DNA of 64,000 nucleotides from Prevotella sp. (GCA_031285625.1 JAITVV010000092.1:1-64000); one strand, 5' to 3'. Shown: positions 25,624-35,659, numbered from the stretch's first letter. The notes: generated by a model not told the origin, from the letters alone. A program made the numbers and translations.

Positions 25624-27195
25624 ATGGGACATACGGCTGAAAATACTTTTCATCGTGTCTTGATCTGTATTGTGTTGCTTTCTATTGCAATATTTTTACA
25701 GGCAGACGATGGAGGTGTGTTGAGTCGTAAAATACAGTTGCCTAAAAGTAAAGATTCGGTATATAAGTTATTGAGGCAGGTTTCGGATAAATCCGGATAC
25801 CTGTTTATTTATGATAGCCAGATTATAGATAATGACAAAGAAGTAAAGATAGCCAAAGGAGAATATACTTTACGTGAAGCAATATATGCAATTACGGGTA
25901 ATCGTAATTTGCAAATATCTGTTGTTGGAAACCATATTCTGTTACAACTACCAGAGGAAAGAAAAGAGAGAACACTTCAGGTAGTAAAGGAAGTAGAGCC
26001 TGAAAAGGAAAAATACATTACACTATCAGGAACCATTTATGATCAAATAGCAGATGAACCGCTTCCATACAGTGCTATTGGAGTAAATAATACTACTATA
26101 GGGACAATATCTAATCAGGACGGAGAATTCAAATTAATACTTCCCGATTCTCTTCGCCATCTGTCTATAAAACTTACTCATGTAGGATATCAGAGTCAGG
26201 AGGTTGAAATTTCGCTATTAGATGGACATCATGTCAGATTTTCACTTGAACCTCAAATCATACCTCTACAAGAGATTGTTGTAAGAGCAATAGATCCTTT
26301 ACAAGAAATAAAATTAATGCTGGATAAGAGAAAGCTCAATTATCCGCAATCATCCACATATCTGACTACTTTTTATAGGGAAGGAGTAGATCACAAAAGG
26401 AAAAATGTAGACATAACCGAGGCTGTACTAAAGGTCTACAAGACAGGCTATCATGTAAATGCCAATTTCGATCAGGTTAAGTTAGTAAAAATGCGCCGGA
26501 TAAAGAGTATGCTGGAGAAAGATACAATCTTTACTAAGATGAAATCCGGAATTCATTCTGCTCTATTATTAGATGTTATGAAGAACTTACCTGATTTTCT
26601 TAATCCGGAAGAATTTGATAAGTTCGATTATACACATACAGATATCAGTGTGGTAGATGGAAGAAGAATAAATGTAATCTCTTTTGAACAAAAAGAATAT
26701 ATTACTGAGCCGCTCTATACCGGACAACTTTTTATTGATTCGGAAAATCAAGCATTAGTTGAAGCCCGTTTCGAGGTGAATCCTAAATATGTTGAACATG
26801 CAACAAACATGTATATCGAGAAAAAGAATCGTGGCATCAATCTCACATTACAGAAGGTACATTACACCATTTCGTATAAGTCATCCAGTGATAGCATTTA
26901 TTATATTAACCATATACGGGGAGACCTCGATTTTAAAGTCAGGAGAAAGCGTAGATTGTTTAGTTCCCCCTTACATTTGTGGTTTGAGATGGTGAATTGC
27001 AAGGTAGATACATCAGAAGTGAATGGATTCTCAAGAAAAGAAAGAATATCCACCCAGAATATTTTTTCGGATACAAAATATAAATATGATAAGGATTTCT
27101 GGGGGCATTTTAATGTGATATTGCCTGAAGAAAAACTAAAAGAGCTGATTATAAACAATTTAAGTGAGGTCCGAAATAGTCTTGATGAAGAATAG
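25624..27195 (+). CDS. STN-domain plus CarboxypepD_reg-like protein without a TonB barrel
   Basis: 523 residues. A signal peptide is followed by an STN (secretin/TonB short N-terminal) domain at about 38-100 (SVYKLLRQVSDKSGYLFIYD, then YTLREAIYAITGNRNL), a CarboxypepD_reg-like domain at about 133-215 (LSGTIYDQIADEPLPYSAI), and a C-terminal 300-residue domain shared with the 22910-24172 product. No plug or 22-strand barrel follows and the gene ends cleanly, so this is a short architecture rather than a truncation. Its place after sigma and FecR is where SusC-like transducers normally sit. It may present a signal to FecR through the STN domain; that is inference. Confidence 0.82.
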   Translation: MGHTAENTFHRVLICIVLLSIAIFLQADDGGVLSRKIQLPKSKDSVYKLLRQVSDKSGYLFIYDSQIIDNDKEVKIAKGEYTLREAIYAITGNRNLQISVVGNHILLQLPEERKERTLQVVKEVEPEKEKYITLSGTIYDQIADEPLPYSAIGVNNTTIGTISNQDGEFKLILPDSLRHLSIKLTHVGYQSQEVEISLLDGHHVRFSLEPQIIPLQEIVVRAIDPLQEIKLMLDKRKLNYPQSSTYLTTFYREGVDHKRKNVDITEAVLKVYKTGYHVNANFDQVKLVKMRRIKSMLEKDTIFTKMKSGIHSALLLDVMKNLPDFLNPEEFDKFDYTHTDISVVDGRRINVISFEQKEYITEPLYTGQLFIDSENQALVEARFEVNPKYVEHATNMYIEKKNRGINLTLQKVHYTISYKSSSDSIYYINHIRGDLDFKVRRKRRLFSSPLHLWFEMVNCKVDTSEVNGFSRKERISTQNIFSDTKYKYDKDFWGHFNVILPEEKLKELIINNLSEVRNSLDEE

Positions 27196-27208
27196 GTTAG
27201 CCGGTTAT

Positions 27209-28012
27209 TTATAATTTCCTGATACCATTTTTACAGACATAATTTCCCGCCTTCATTTTTTCATCCTTCATAGCCCTGCTTTTGTTCACATCATCGCCTG
27301 AATAATTCTTCGGATGGTATAAGTGATAGGTAATAGCCTGATATTTAACATTTAAGAATATAATTCTATCATTTAGAAGACGTAATCGCCAGTCAATATC
27401 AATATCTTCTCCTACGGCAGCATACGTATAGTCCTCATCATAGCCATTTATATCCAGAATATTCTGTTTGTGTATAGCCCAGTTACAGCCAATGATACGC
27501 CTGATCTTTTTACATACATTTGGCTTTTTTATTGAGGGTGGGATATAAAAGGCCCGTTTACGACGTTTTGTATGCAATAATAAGTTGAGTACAGACAATA
27601 CCTTCATATCTTTAGTCTTGTATAGCCTGTCTGTCAAACTCTTATCAAGATAACACCTTCTGCCCAGGCAAATAGTATCCGGTGTAAGGTATTTGAAGTA
27701 TGTCTCTACTAACTTTTCATGCGGAACACAGTCGCCATCTAAGAATATGAGATAGTCATATTCAGAGGCTACAACCGCTTTATTCAATGCCATCGTTTTT
27801 CTGAAACCTATATCTTCCTGACTGATATGCTTTATCGTGAAACTGAATCTTTCCCTGACTTTATTTATAAATTCAGCCGTAATCGGTGAGTCATTATCTT
27901 CAGAAACAATGACTTCAAATGATTTTACAGTTTGCTTTTCTAATGCGTTAAGTATAAGCTCAAGATTGTCTAAACGATTATATATGGATATGATAACGGA
28001 TGCAGCACTCAT
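27209..28012 (-). CDS. Family 2 glycosyltransferase with Glyco_transf_7C-type C-terminus
   Basis: 267 residues, GT-A fold. The N-terminal motif SVIISIYNRLDNLELILNAL, the metal-binding DGD (FLDGDCVPHE) and the C-terminal GCNWAIHKQNILDINGYDE and GEDIDIDWRL segments fit the GT2/galactosyltransferase-C combination seen in chondroitin- and capsule-type enzymes. It transfers a sugar from a nucleotide donor to an unknown acceptor, probably in surface polysaccharide or LPS synthesis. It ends 13 bp from the convergent STN gene and lies about 20 bp after the dehydrogenase gene on the same strand, but no functional link with that gene is apparent. Confidence 0.88.
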   Translation of the reverse strand: MSAASVIISIYNRLDNLELILNALEKQTVKSFEVIVSEDNDSPITAEFINKVRERFSFTIKHISQEDIGFRKTMALNKAVVASEYDYLIFLDGDCVPHEKLVETYFKYLTPDTICLGRRCYLDKSLTDRLYKTKDMKVLSVLNLLLHTKRRKRAFYIPPSIKKPNVCKKIRRIIGCNWAIHKQNILDINGYDEDYTYAAVGEDIDIDWRLRLLNDRIIFLNVKYQAITYHLYHPKNYSGDDVNKSRAMKDEKMKAGNYVCKNGIRKL

Positions 28013-28030
28013 ATTTAATTATTGCAATAG

Positions 28031-29176
28031 TTATTTTCTGATAGTCAATATTTCTTTAATCACATCAGGGGTAATGTTTTGACGTTCACCCAGTTTCCAA
28101 CCACGACTTGCCAGACGCTCAGCCACTTTTATTATAGCCTCATCTCCCAATCCGTAATCAGACAGATGTGTCTTTACACCCATTGATTCAAAGAAATCTT
28201 CAACAGCCTTTATTGTCTTATCAATCGCATCATCACCTTGTATACCAAATACTTCTTTGCCCAAACGGGTTATCTTTTTCCCTTTTTGCTCTTTAAGCAC
28301 AGTCATAACTCCCGGCAAAACTATAGCAAGGGTTTGTGCATGATCTAATCCGTAAAACGCAGTTATTTCATGTCCTATCATATGTGTAGCCCAATCTTCC
28401 GGCACACCACATGCAATCCATCCATTCAGAGCCCATGTAGAAGCCCACATCAGATTGGCACGAACATCATAATTAGTTGGTTCTTTCAGTGCTTTAGGCC
28501 CTTCTGCAACCAGTGTTTTTACAATTGCCTCAGCCATATTGTCTTGTAGCAGGGAATCCCCTTCATTATATGTCAGGTATTGCTCCATTACATGTACAAA
28601 TGCATCTACCACACCATTTGCGGTTTGACGAGGAGGCAAGGAGTATGTTACAGTGGGATCAAGTACCGAAAATTTAGGATAAGTAAGAGGTGATGCAAAG
28701 GCTAGTTTTTCTGTTGTTTCGGCACGTGTAATCACGGCACCGTTATTCATTTCCGAACCAGTAGCAGGTAAAGTGATAATATCACCAAAAGACATTGCTT
28801 TCTTTATTTTTCCTCCTTTTAATATCATCCACGGATCACCTTCTTCAAAACAAACAGCAGCAGATATAAATTTAGTAGCATCGAGCACTGATCCTCCACC
28901 TACTGACAAGATAAAGTTAATTCCTTTCTCTTTTATCATAGCAACAGCTTTCATACATGTCTCATAATGAGGATTCGGTTCGATTCCGGAGAATTCATAC
29001 CACTCAAATCCGCTGAGAGCTTTTACTGCCTGATCATATACTCCATTTTTCTTTATACTGCCACCCCCATAAGTCATCAGCACTTTACTGCCTTGAGGTA
29101 TCTCATTTGCTATATTTTTGATTGTATCTTTCCCGAATATTATTTTTACAGGATTTGCTAATGAAAAGTTTTCCAT
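28031..29176 (-). CDS. Iron-containing alcohol dehydrogenase, YqhD-like NADPH aldehyde reductase
   Basis: 381 residues of the group III metal-dependent dehydrogenase family. Metal ligands are seen as Asp and His in DAFVHVMEQ, the first His in HMIGHEITAFYGLDHAQTL and the last His in the same stretch, an arrangement nearly identical to E. coli YqhD. The cofactor motif GGGSVLDATKFIS is present. It reduces aldehydes such as glyoxals, acrolein-like products or butanal, serving detoxification or fermentation. The start is placed at ATG 29176; an upstream GTG at 29203 coincides with a -7 promoter box and so cannot be the start. Confidence 0.93.
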   Translation of the reverse strand: MENFSLANPVKIIFGKDTIKNIANEIPQGSKVLMTYGGGSIKKNGVYDQAVKALSGFEWYEFSGIEPNPHYETCMKAVAMIKEKGINFILSVGGGSVLDATKFISAAVCFEEGDPWMILKGGKIKKAMSFGDIITLPATGSEMNNGAVITRAETTEKLAFASPLTYPKFSVLDPTVTYSLPPRQTANGVVDAFVHVMEQYLTYNEGDSLLQDNMAEAIVKTLVAEGPKALKEPTNYDVRANLMWASTWALNGWIACGVPEDWATHMIGHEITAFYGLDHAQTLAIVLPGVMTVLKEQKGKKITRLGKEVFGIQGDDAIDKTIKAVEDFFESMGVKTHLSDYGLGDEAIIKVAERLASRGWKLGERQNITPDVIKEILTIRK

Positions 29177-29202
29177 AATTTGTTTTCTTTTTTTAATGAT
29201 CA

Positions 29203-29210
29203 CAAAGGTA
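29203..29210 (-). promoter_or_regulatory. -7 box of the dehydrogenase gene
   Basis: The minus strand reads TACCTTTG, matching TAnnTTTG, about 27 bases upstream of the preferred ATG. Its position decides between the two possible starts. Confidence 0.55.
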
Positions 29211-29273
29211 TATCTATTTAGCGTGATAAGTTGATACCGTATTATTAAATAAGCTAAAAATGATCATTGTGGC

Positions 29274-31688
29274 TTAAAACTCAGCCATTAATTTGAAATT
29301 TAGCTGACGTCCGGTTAAATAATTAGGTACAGCATACTGATGGTTATATACATCGGTTACCCAATAGTATGTGTTGGTATTCTGCATATCGAAGATATTG
29401 AATACATCCATTCCCAACCATATATTTTTAAAGGCCTTGCAGAATGAGTTCTTATTGCGAATAGCAAAGTTCTCACCTAATACCTGCCAAGAGAAGCCTA
29501 TATCAACACGCTTATATGCAGGGGTACGGAAATACCCTGATTCGTAGCCTCTATAGGGTGCTGATACAGGTAAACCTTGCGACCACAATCCGCGTAGGCT
29601 CATTCTAAGACGTTCATATCCCGGCATATAGTCCTGATAGAAGAGTGCAAAGTTGAATCGCTGATCGGTTGGTAGAGGAACCTTTATTCCATCTATTTCC
29701 TGCTGTGCCTTCATTAGTCCGAAACTAACCCAACTATCGACTCCCGGTATAAATTCACCATACAATTTCATATCCAATCCCATAGCATATCCTTTAGCAC
29801 TATTCTCTCCAGAATATCTTATTTTTACATTATTCACTGTGTAGGGTACGAGGTCAGATAGCTTTTTATAATATATTTCCCCAGATAATTTAAAAGGTGC
29901 AGAATTACGTTCACCGCCTCCACCAAAGTAGTAGTCGGTACCTAAAACGATATGGATGGATTTTTGCGATTTTATATCTTTATTCAGTTCTATTACATTA
30001 TTTCCATCAACATTCACTATACGTTGAAATTCTTTATAAAAAGGAGCCTGATAATATATTCCTCCTGCCAGTCTTACCGAGAAATTTTCCTTTCCGGCCG
30101 GAACAAAAGCTATCGCTCCGCGCGGGCTGATTATCAGTTCTTCATTGAAGCTCCAGTAACTCGCTCTTACACCCACATTCAGTATAAATAATCCTTTATC
30201 TGTATTGAATCTGTATGTATCTTGTATAAACCCCGAAAAACGTGAAGGTTTAAGTCTGTTATCCGATTTCAGGTTCGAATATAGATTTAGATCTGTACCG
30301 TTATTCGGTAAGGAATAGCCGGCCGAATCCCGCATTTCCCATTCTTTGATTTTATCGCTTACATTTTCTTTTTGGTATGTCATCCCCCATTTAAGGAGGT
30401 TACTCCCTATTTTCAAATCTCCAAAATGACTGATTGTATACACTTCCGATTTCACCTTATTTCGGGCATGTTCTATATAAGAGCCTATTCCGAGTAAGGA
30501 CGAATCGTCTACTGCTACGTTCTCTCCTGATAAGTCGAGTTCTTTTAATATATAACTACCTTCTATATCATAGCGTTCGCGTTCATCCGACGAAAAAGTT
30601 GATCCTGTAATCCCCATATTCAGGTTTTCTTTTATTTTCCCTTTAAGGGTTAAGGCTGCCTGATATGTTATGAATTTATCTTTTTCCCATCCATCAAAGT
30701 GTACAGTAAAGTTTCGGGGTGTATCTAGCGTCCCAAAGCTTGTGCTACGTGTTTTGGGAGTGTATTTATATGTATTGTGGGAGTAATTGCCCAACAGGCT
30801 TATTTCCCATTTGGGAGACAGATCATATGTTATATATGTCTGAGCATCGATAAAGGAGGGATCATATTCAGCCTTCGTATCTGTAGTACTGAGTAATGAA
30901 CGTATCGTTTTGTAACGTATACCTGTAATCTGAGAAAACCGTCCCGTAGAGTTTCCTATATGAATATCTCCACCCAGAAATCCGGCAGAGACCGAACCTT
31001 CAAATTTTTCAGGCTTCTTATATGTTATATCCAGCACTGACGACATCTTATCTCCATATTCGGCACTAAAGCCTCCGGCAGAGAATCCTACTGTCTGAAT
31101 CATGTTAGGATTTATAAAACTTAACCCTTCCTGCTGGGATGAACGCACTAAAAGAGGCCTGTATATCTCAATTCCATTCACATAGACAATATTCTCATCA
31201 AAGTTGCCTCCACGTACAGAATATTGCGAACTTAATTCATCTTTTGAGGTTACTCCGCCCATTGTAGCCAACAAGGATTCGATACCTCCCCATGGGTTCG
31301 AAGCTCGTCTGGTTGCCAGATAATCAACGCGTTCAATAACAGTGGTTACTGTTTTTTTCCCTTCTACGGTTACTGCACCCAGTTCATTATCTTCCTGCAT
31401 TACAATGTTTAAGGTTATATCTTCCTTCGGGCGAGGGATAATATATTGTCGTTGCTGGTGTCCTACTAACGAAAAGATGATTTTCACAGAGTCTTTACTG
31501 ATGACATTCAGTAAATAATTTCCTTTACTGTTTGTCATCACTCCATTCCTGCTATTTGCTTCGGAAACGGATACCTGTTCTAATACCTCTTTTTGTTGGT
31601 TTGTAACCTTTCCCGTAATCTTTATTTGCTGTGAGTATACCAATGAGGAAGCCAATATAAAGACTAACAGCATGCTTTTCTTAATCAT
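29274..31688 (-). CDS. TonB-dependent receptor with CarboxypepD_reg-like N-terminus
   Basis: 804 residues. Signal peptide 1-19 (SSLVYSQQ at the cleavage region), CarboxypepD_reg-like domain about 22-105 (ITGKVTNQQKEVLEQVSVSE), plug about 115-225 (including SQYSVRGGNFDENIVYVNGIE), then a 22-strand outer-membrane barrel ending in FKLMAEF. It belongs to the non-SusC type of receptor. No SusD gene is adjacent and no ECF gene is linked, so the ligand (metal chelate, vitamin, peptide or glycan) cannot be inferred. Energy comes from the TonB-ExbBD system, not in this window. A well-formed promoter lies just upstream. Confidence 0.93.
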   Translation of the reverse strand: MIKKSMLLVFILASSLVYSQQIKITGKVTNQQKEVLEQVSVSEANSRNGVMTNSKGNYLLNVISKDSVKIIFSLVGHQQRQYIIPRPKEDITLNIVMQEDNELGAVTVEGKKTVTTVIERVDYLATRRASNPWGGIESLLATMGGVTSKDELSSQYSVRGGNFDENIVYVNGIEIYRPLLVRSSQQEGLSFINPNMIQTVGFSAGGFSAEYGDKMSSVLDITYKKPEKFEGSVSAGFLGGDIHIGNSTGRFSQITGIRYKTIRSLLSTTDTKAEYDPSFIDAQTYITYDLSPKWEISLLGNYSHNTYKYTPKTRSTSFGTLDTPRNFTVHFDGWEKDKFITYQAALTLKGKIKENLNMGITGSTFSSDERERYDIEGSYILKELDLSGENVAVDDSSLLGIGSYIEHARNKVKSEVYTISHFGDLKIGSNLLKWGMTYQKENVSDKIKEWEMRDSAGYSLPNNGTDLNLYSNLKSDNRLKPSRFSGFIQDTYRFNTDKGLFILNVGVRASYWSFNEELIISPRGAIAFVPAGKENFSVRLAGGIYYQAPFYKEFQRIVNVDGNNVIELNKDIKSQKSIHIVLGTDYYFGGGGERNSAPFKLSGEIYYKKLSDLVPYTVNNVKIRYSGENSAKGYAMGLDMKLYGEFIPGVDSWVSFGLMKAQQEIDGIKVPLPTDQRFNFALFYQDYMPGYERLRMSLRGLWSQGLPVSAPYRGYESGYFRTPAYKRVDIGFSWQVLGENFAIRNKNSFCKAFKNIWLGMDVFNIFDMQNTNTYYWVTDVYNHQYAVPNYLTGRQLNFKLMAEF

Positions 31689-31707
31689 ATAGTCAAATTT
31701 GTGCTGG

Positions 31708-31737
31708 CAAATTTATAGATATATTTTCTGTGAACCA
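31708..31737 (-). promoter_or_regulatory. Promoter of the TonB receptor gene
   Basis: On the minus strand TTG (31737-31735), 19 bases, then TAAATTTG (31715-31708) gives a good -33/-7 pair 20 bases before the start codon. Confidence 0.6.
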
Positions 31738-31920
31738 AGACTTTAATATTCTAATACTTATTTAAGAAGCATTTTTCTAAAATAAGTAAAGCTATATCTT
31801 TAAATCAATATCAAAAGCAGCAAAAACAACACTTATCAATATTTTTTGTTTGCCATAATGAACAGGAAATATTACAATAACTCATTATACATAAAACCTC
31901 AGCCCGTAATATATTTTTAT

Positions 31921-31928
31921 TACTTTTG
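31921..31928 (+). promoter_or_regulatory. -7 box of the flippase-peptidase operon
   Basis: TACTTTTG matches TAnnTTTG and ends 17 bases before the flippase ATG, implying a very short leader. Confidence 0.5.
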
Positions 31929-31945
31929 TATCCAAATAAAATGAC

Positions 31946-33460
31946 ATGGCAGGAGGTGGAATGAAGAATTTGGCAAAAGATACTGCAATCTATGGATTGA
32001 GCAGTATTATCGGCCGAATTTTCAATTGGTTACTTGTTCCGTTGCATACATATATATTTACAGATACCGTAGAATACGGTAAAGTAAGCTATATATACGG
32101 ATATACAGCCTTGTTTATGGTACTACTCACCTATGGTATGGAAACGGGCTTTTTCCGTTTCATGAATAAGAAAGACGAAAACCCCGATAAAGTTTATGCG
32201 ACTTCCCTCATTTCATTAGGTACCACATCTCTCCTATTTATATTATTTTGCTTTAGTTTTATTACTCCCATATCGTCATGGATGGAATATACAGAGCATC
32301 CAGAACACATATGGATGATGGCTATAGTAGTTGCTCTAGACGCCTTTATGACAATCCCGTTCGCTTACTTGCGATACAAAAAGAGACCTATACGTTTTGC
32401 CTCACTAAAACTCGTATTTATAGGTCTTAATATATTCTTCAATTTGTTATTCCTAGTGGTCTGCCCTTGGGTATACAAATCATATCCCGATTTTGTATTG
32501 AATAAGTTCTATCATCCTGATATCGGAATCGGATATATCTTCTTGGCTAACTTACTTTCAACATTGGTACTCCTTCTGTTATTGATTCCTAATACAATGA
32601 GGGGACTGAAATTTCAATTTGACAATAAACTGTTGAGGAGAATATTAAAGTACTCTTTCCCTTTGCTTATTTTAGGACTGGCGGGGGTAATTAACCAGAC
32701 AGTTGCCCAATTGACTTATAAGTATCTATATCCAACGCCGGAAGAAGCATTCAGTCAACTTGGTATTTATCAGGCCTGCCTCAAAATCACCGTAATTATA
32801 ACGATGTTTACACAGGCATTCCGTTACGCTTACGAACCGTTCTTCTTCAATAAAAACAAGGAAGATGGCAGCACAAAGCCATATGCAGATGCGATGAAAT
32901 ATTTTATCATTTTTGCATTATTGGTTTTCTTAGGCGTCGTTTTCTATCTGGATATACTGAAATATATCATCAGTGAAAATTATACAGTAGGCACCATAAT
33001 AGTACCAATAGCAATGCTGGGAGAAATATTCTTCGGTATATATTTCAACCTGTCTGTATGGTACAAGTTAACAGATAAAACAAAATACGGGGCTTATTTC
33101 TCTGTCTTCGGTTGCTTCCTGCAGGTTGCAATCAATATAATCTTTGTTCCTATCTACGGATATATAGCTAGCGCGTGGGCTACCTTCTTCTGCAATCTGA
33201 TTATAATGACAATATCATACTTTATAGGACAAAAATACTTCCCTATAAAATATGACTTGAAAAATATACTCTTCTATTTCATACTAGCCATTGTATTCTA
33301 TATTGCGGCTATGTACCCTCAAATAGACAATGAAGCTTTAAGGTTAGCTTACAGGACTGTATTCCTTGTTATCTTTACAGCAATTATAATAAAGAGAGAC
33401 CTGCCATTGAAAGAAATGCCGGTAATAGGTAAATATTTTGGCAACTCTAAAAAGAAATAA
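31946..33460 (+). CDS. Oligosaccharide flippase family protein (Wzx/MVF-like)
   Basis: 504 residues with about 14 hydrophobic segments and no signal peptide, a MATE/MVF-superfamily polysaccharide transporter. The N-terminus (LAKDTAIYGLSSIIGRIFNW) is typical of this group in Bacteroidota. It should flip a lipid-linked glycan across the inner membrane. The next gene is a peptidase only 23 bp downstream, on the same strand. No polysaccharide gene cluster surrounds it, so the cargo is unknown; lipid II-like or O-unit-like substrates are both possible. Confidence 0.87.
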   Translation: MAGGGMKNLAKDTAIYGLSSIIGRIFNWLLVPLHTYIFTDTVEYGKVSYIYGYTALFMVLLTYGMETGFFRFMNKKDENPDKVYATSLISLGTTSLLFILFCFSFITPISSWMEYTEHPEHIWMMAIVVALDAFMTIPFAYLRYKKRPIRFASLKLVFIGLNIFFNLLFLVVCPWVYKSYPDFVLNKFYHPDIGIGYIFLANLLSTLVLLLLLIPNTMRGLKFQFDNKLLRRILKYSFPLLILGLAGVINQTVAQLTYKYLYPTPEEAFSQLGIYQACLKITVIITMFTQAFRYAYEPFFFNKNKEDGSTKPYADAMKYFIIFALLVFLGVVFYLDILKYIISENYTVGTIIVPIAMLGEIFFGIYFNLSVWYKLTDKTKYGAYFSVFGCFLQVAINIIFVPIYGYIASAWATFFCNLIIMTISYFIGQKYFPIKYDLKNILFYFILAIVFYIAAMYPQIDNEALRLAYRTVFLVIFTAIIIKRDLPLKEMPVIGKYFGNSKKK

Positions 33461-33483
33461 TCCAACAATTAATAACTAAAACA

Positions 33484-35619
33484 ATGAGAAAACTATTTTT
33501 ATTATTAGCCGTTTTCCTCACCGTCATGGGAGCAAAAGCCGATGAAGGTATGTGGCTGCTAAAAGAATTGAATAAACAAAGTATGGCCCGTATGAAAGAA
33601 CTGGGCTTTAAATTTCCGACAGACAGTATATATAGTGAGACCAACCCTTCACTAAAAGATGCAGTTGTTATTTTCGGAGGAGGTTGTACAGGTGTTGCAG
33701 TATCCAGCCAAGGTCTGATCTTCACCAACCACCACTGTGGCTACGGTGCTATCCAGAAACTAAGTTCGGTTGAACATGACTACCTCAAGGATGGCTTTGT
33801 AAGTCAGACTTTCCAAGAAGAACTTCCAGCCGAAGGTCTTACTGTTTCTTTCCTACAAAAGACAGAAGATATTACCGATTTTGTAACCTCTACAATTCTA
33901 GCCGATGACAGTGAAGAGGTTCGTGGTGAAAAGATAGATTCTTTATCTGAAGTATATCTGGAACAATATAAAGGGAACAGCTTCCTTAGAGCACAAGTTA
34001 TCCCTTTCTACTCCCACAACAAATACTATGCTGTAATCTACGAAGTATTCAAAGATGTAAGACTTGTTTTTACACCACCATCTTCTGTAGGTAAATTTGG
34101 AGGAGAAACTGACAACTGGATGTGGCCGCGTCATACAGGGGATTTCTCAGTATTCCGTGTATATGCCAACAAAGATAATAGTGCTGCCAACTACAGCCCC
34201 GATAATGTGCCTTACCAACCTAAATATTCAGTACCTGTTTCGCTAAAAGGGTATCAGGAAAAAGATTATGCTATGACTATCGGTTATCCAGGTAGTACAG
34301 AACGCTATATGACATCATGGGGTATCAACCAGATGGTGGAATCTGAACATAAACCTCGTATTGAAGTACGCGGTGCTAAGCAAGATGTATGGAAAAAAGA
34401 TATGAATGCCAGCGATGCAATCCGTATCAAATACGCATCTAAGTATGCCGGAAGTTCAAACTACTGGAAAAATGCTATGGGTATGAATGAAGCAATTGCA
34501 AAACTGGGTGTGATCAAAGATAAAGAACAACTGGAAGATCAATTTGCGAAATGGGCATCATCCAAACCGGCTATCAAAGCAAAATATGGAGAAACGTTAT
34601 CTTTACTGAAAGATGGTTATACTGCTACAATGGATGTAGCCAAAGTACAAACTTATTTGTTTGAGACATTCTACAATGGTGTAGAAGTTACCCGTTTTGC
34701 AAATACAGCTGTATTTATCAACAAAATGGAGGATAAAACAGCTGAAGATAAAGCAAGCGATCTAAGACGAAGATTGGAATCTCTTTATAAAGATTATGAA
34801 CCGACACTAGACCGTAAAGTTATGCCTGCACTATTGAAGATATATGCAGAAAGAGTTCCGGCTGAATATCTACCTTCTTTTTATAGTACCATAGCCGATG
34901 AATTTGGAGGCGACTATGACAAATATGCTGAATGGTTCTATAACAATACTAAATTTACAAATCTTGATGCAGCTATTGCACTGATAGGCAGTGAGGATCA
35001 GGAGGCTATAAGTAATGATCCTGCTATTGCTTTTGCAAGGTCTATCGAGCCATGCCTGAATAAACTACGTGAGTCATTTGCACCTTACTATCCGCAGATT
35101 GATAAGGGTAGCCGCTTGTTCATGGCTGGACTAATGGAGATGGAACCAAGCAAGACGTTCTATCCTGATGCTAACTTCACTCAGCGTTTGAGTTATGGCT
35201 CTATTGGGGGTTATAAACCTGCTGATGCTGTTATTTATGATTATTACAGTACATCTAAAGGTATATTGGATAAACAAGTACCTAACGATCCTGAATTTAA
35301 TGTACAACAGTATATTTTGGATGATCTTGCAGGAGGAGACTTTGGTGAATATGCAAACAAATCTGATGGTAAGATGTATGTAAACTTCTTATCGAACAAT
35401 GATATTACAGGAGGTAATTCAGGTAGTCCTGTATTCAATGGCAATGCACAATTGATAGGTCTTGCTTTTGATGGTAACTGGGAATCGCTGAGTGGTGATA
35501 TCCTGTTCGAACCAGACTTACAACGTATGATCAGTGTAGATATCCGTTATGTATTGTATACAATAGATAAGGTAATGAAATGCCCTCGATTAATTAAGGA
35601 ATTGAAAATTGTAAAATAA
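33484..35619 (+). CDS. S46-family dipeptidyl-peptidase, DPP7-like
   Basis: 711 residues with a signal peptide (1-19, ending MGAKA). The S46 chymotrypsin-like domain has H84 (FTNHHCGYG), an Asp in the RHTGDFSVFRVY stretch (about D220) and nucleophile S646 (GGNSGSPVF), with a helical insertion between (about 280-570). At +18 from the nucleophile the residue is Gly664. In Porphyromonas enzymes Arg at this position gives DPP11 Asp/Glu specificity and Gly gives DPP7 preference for hydrophobic P1 residues, so a DPP7-type enzyme is predicted. It frees dipeptides from oligopeptides in the periplasm for amino-acid nutrition. Confidence 0.95.
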   Translation: MRKLFLLLAVFLTVMGAKADEGMWLLKELNKQSMARMKELGFKFPTDSIYSETNPSLKDAVVIFGGGCTGVAVSSQGLIFTNHHCGYGAIQKLSSVEHDYLKDGFVSQTFQEELPAEGLTVSFLQKTEDITDFVTSTILADDSEEVRGEKIDSLSEVYLEQYKGNSFLRAQVIPFYSHNKYYAVIYEVFKDVRLVFTPPSSVGKFGGETDNWMWPRHTGDFSVFRVYANKDNSAANYSPDNVPYQPKYSVPVSLKGYQEKDYAMTIGYPGSTERYMTSWGINQMVESEHKPRIEVRGAKQDVWKKDMNASDAIRIKYASKYAGSSNYWKNAMGMNEAIAKLGVIKDKEQLEDQFAKWASSKPAIKAKYGETLSLLKDGYTATMDVAKVQTYLFETFYNGVEVTRFANTAVFINKMEDKTAEDKASDLRRRLESLYKDYEPTLDRKVMPALLKIYAERVPAEYLPSFYSTIADEFGGDYDKYAEWFYNNTKFTNLDAAIALIGSEDQEAISNDPAIAFARSIEPCLNKLRESFAPYYPQIDKGSRLFMAGLMEMEPSKTFYPDANFTQRLSYGSIGGYKPADAVIYDYYSTSKGILDKQVPNDPEFNVQQYILDDLAGGDFGEYANKSDGKMYVNFLSNNDITGGNSGSPVFNGNAQLIGLAFDGNWESLSGDILFEPDLQRMISVDIRYVLYTIDKVMKCPRLIKELKIVK

Positions 35620-35629
35620 GAAAAATAAG

Positions 35630-35659
35630 GCTGCACACAGTGTGCAGCTTTTATTTTTT
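35630..35659 (+). terminator. Terminator after the S46 peptidase gene
   Basis: GCTGCACA and TGTGCAGC pair around CAG, followed by TTTTATTTTTT. It separates this operon from the convergent small membrane-protein gene. Confidence 0.9.
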
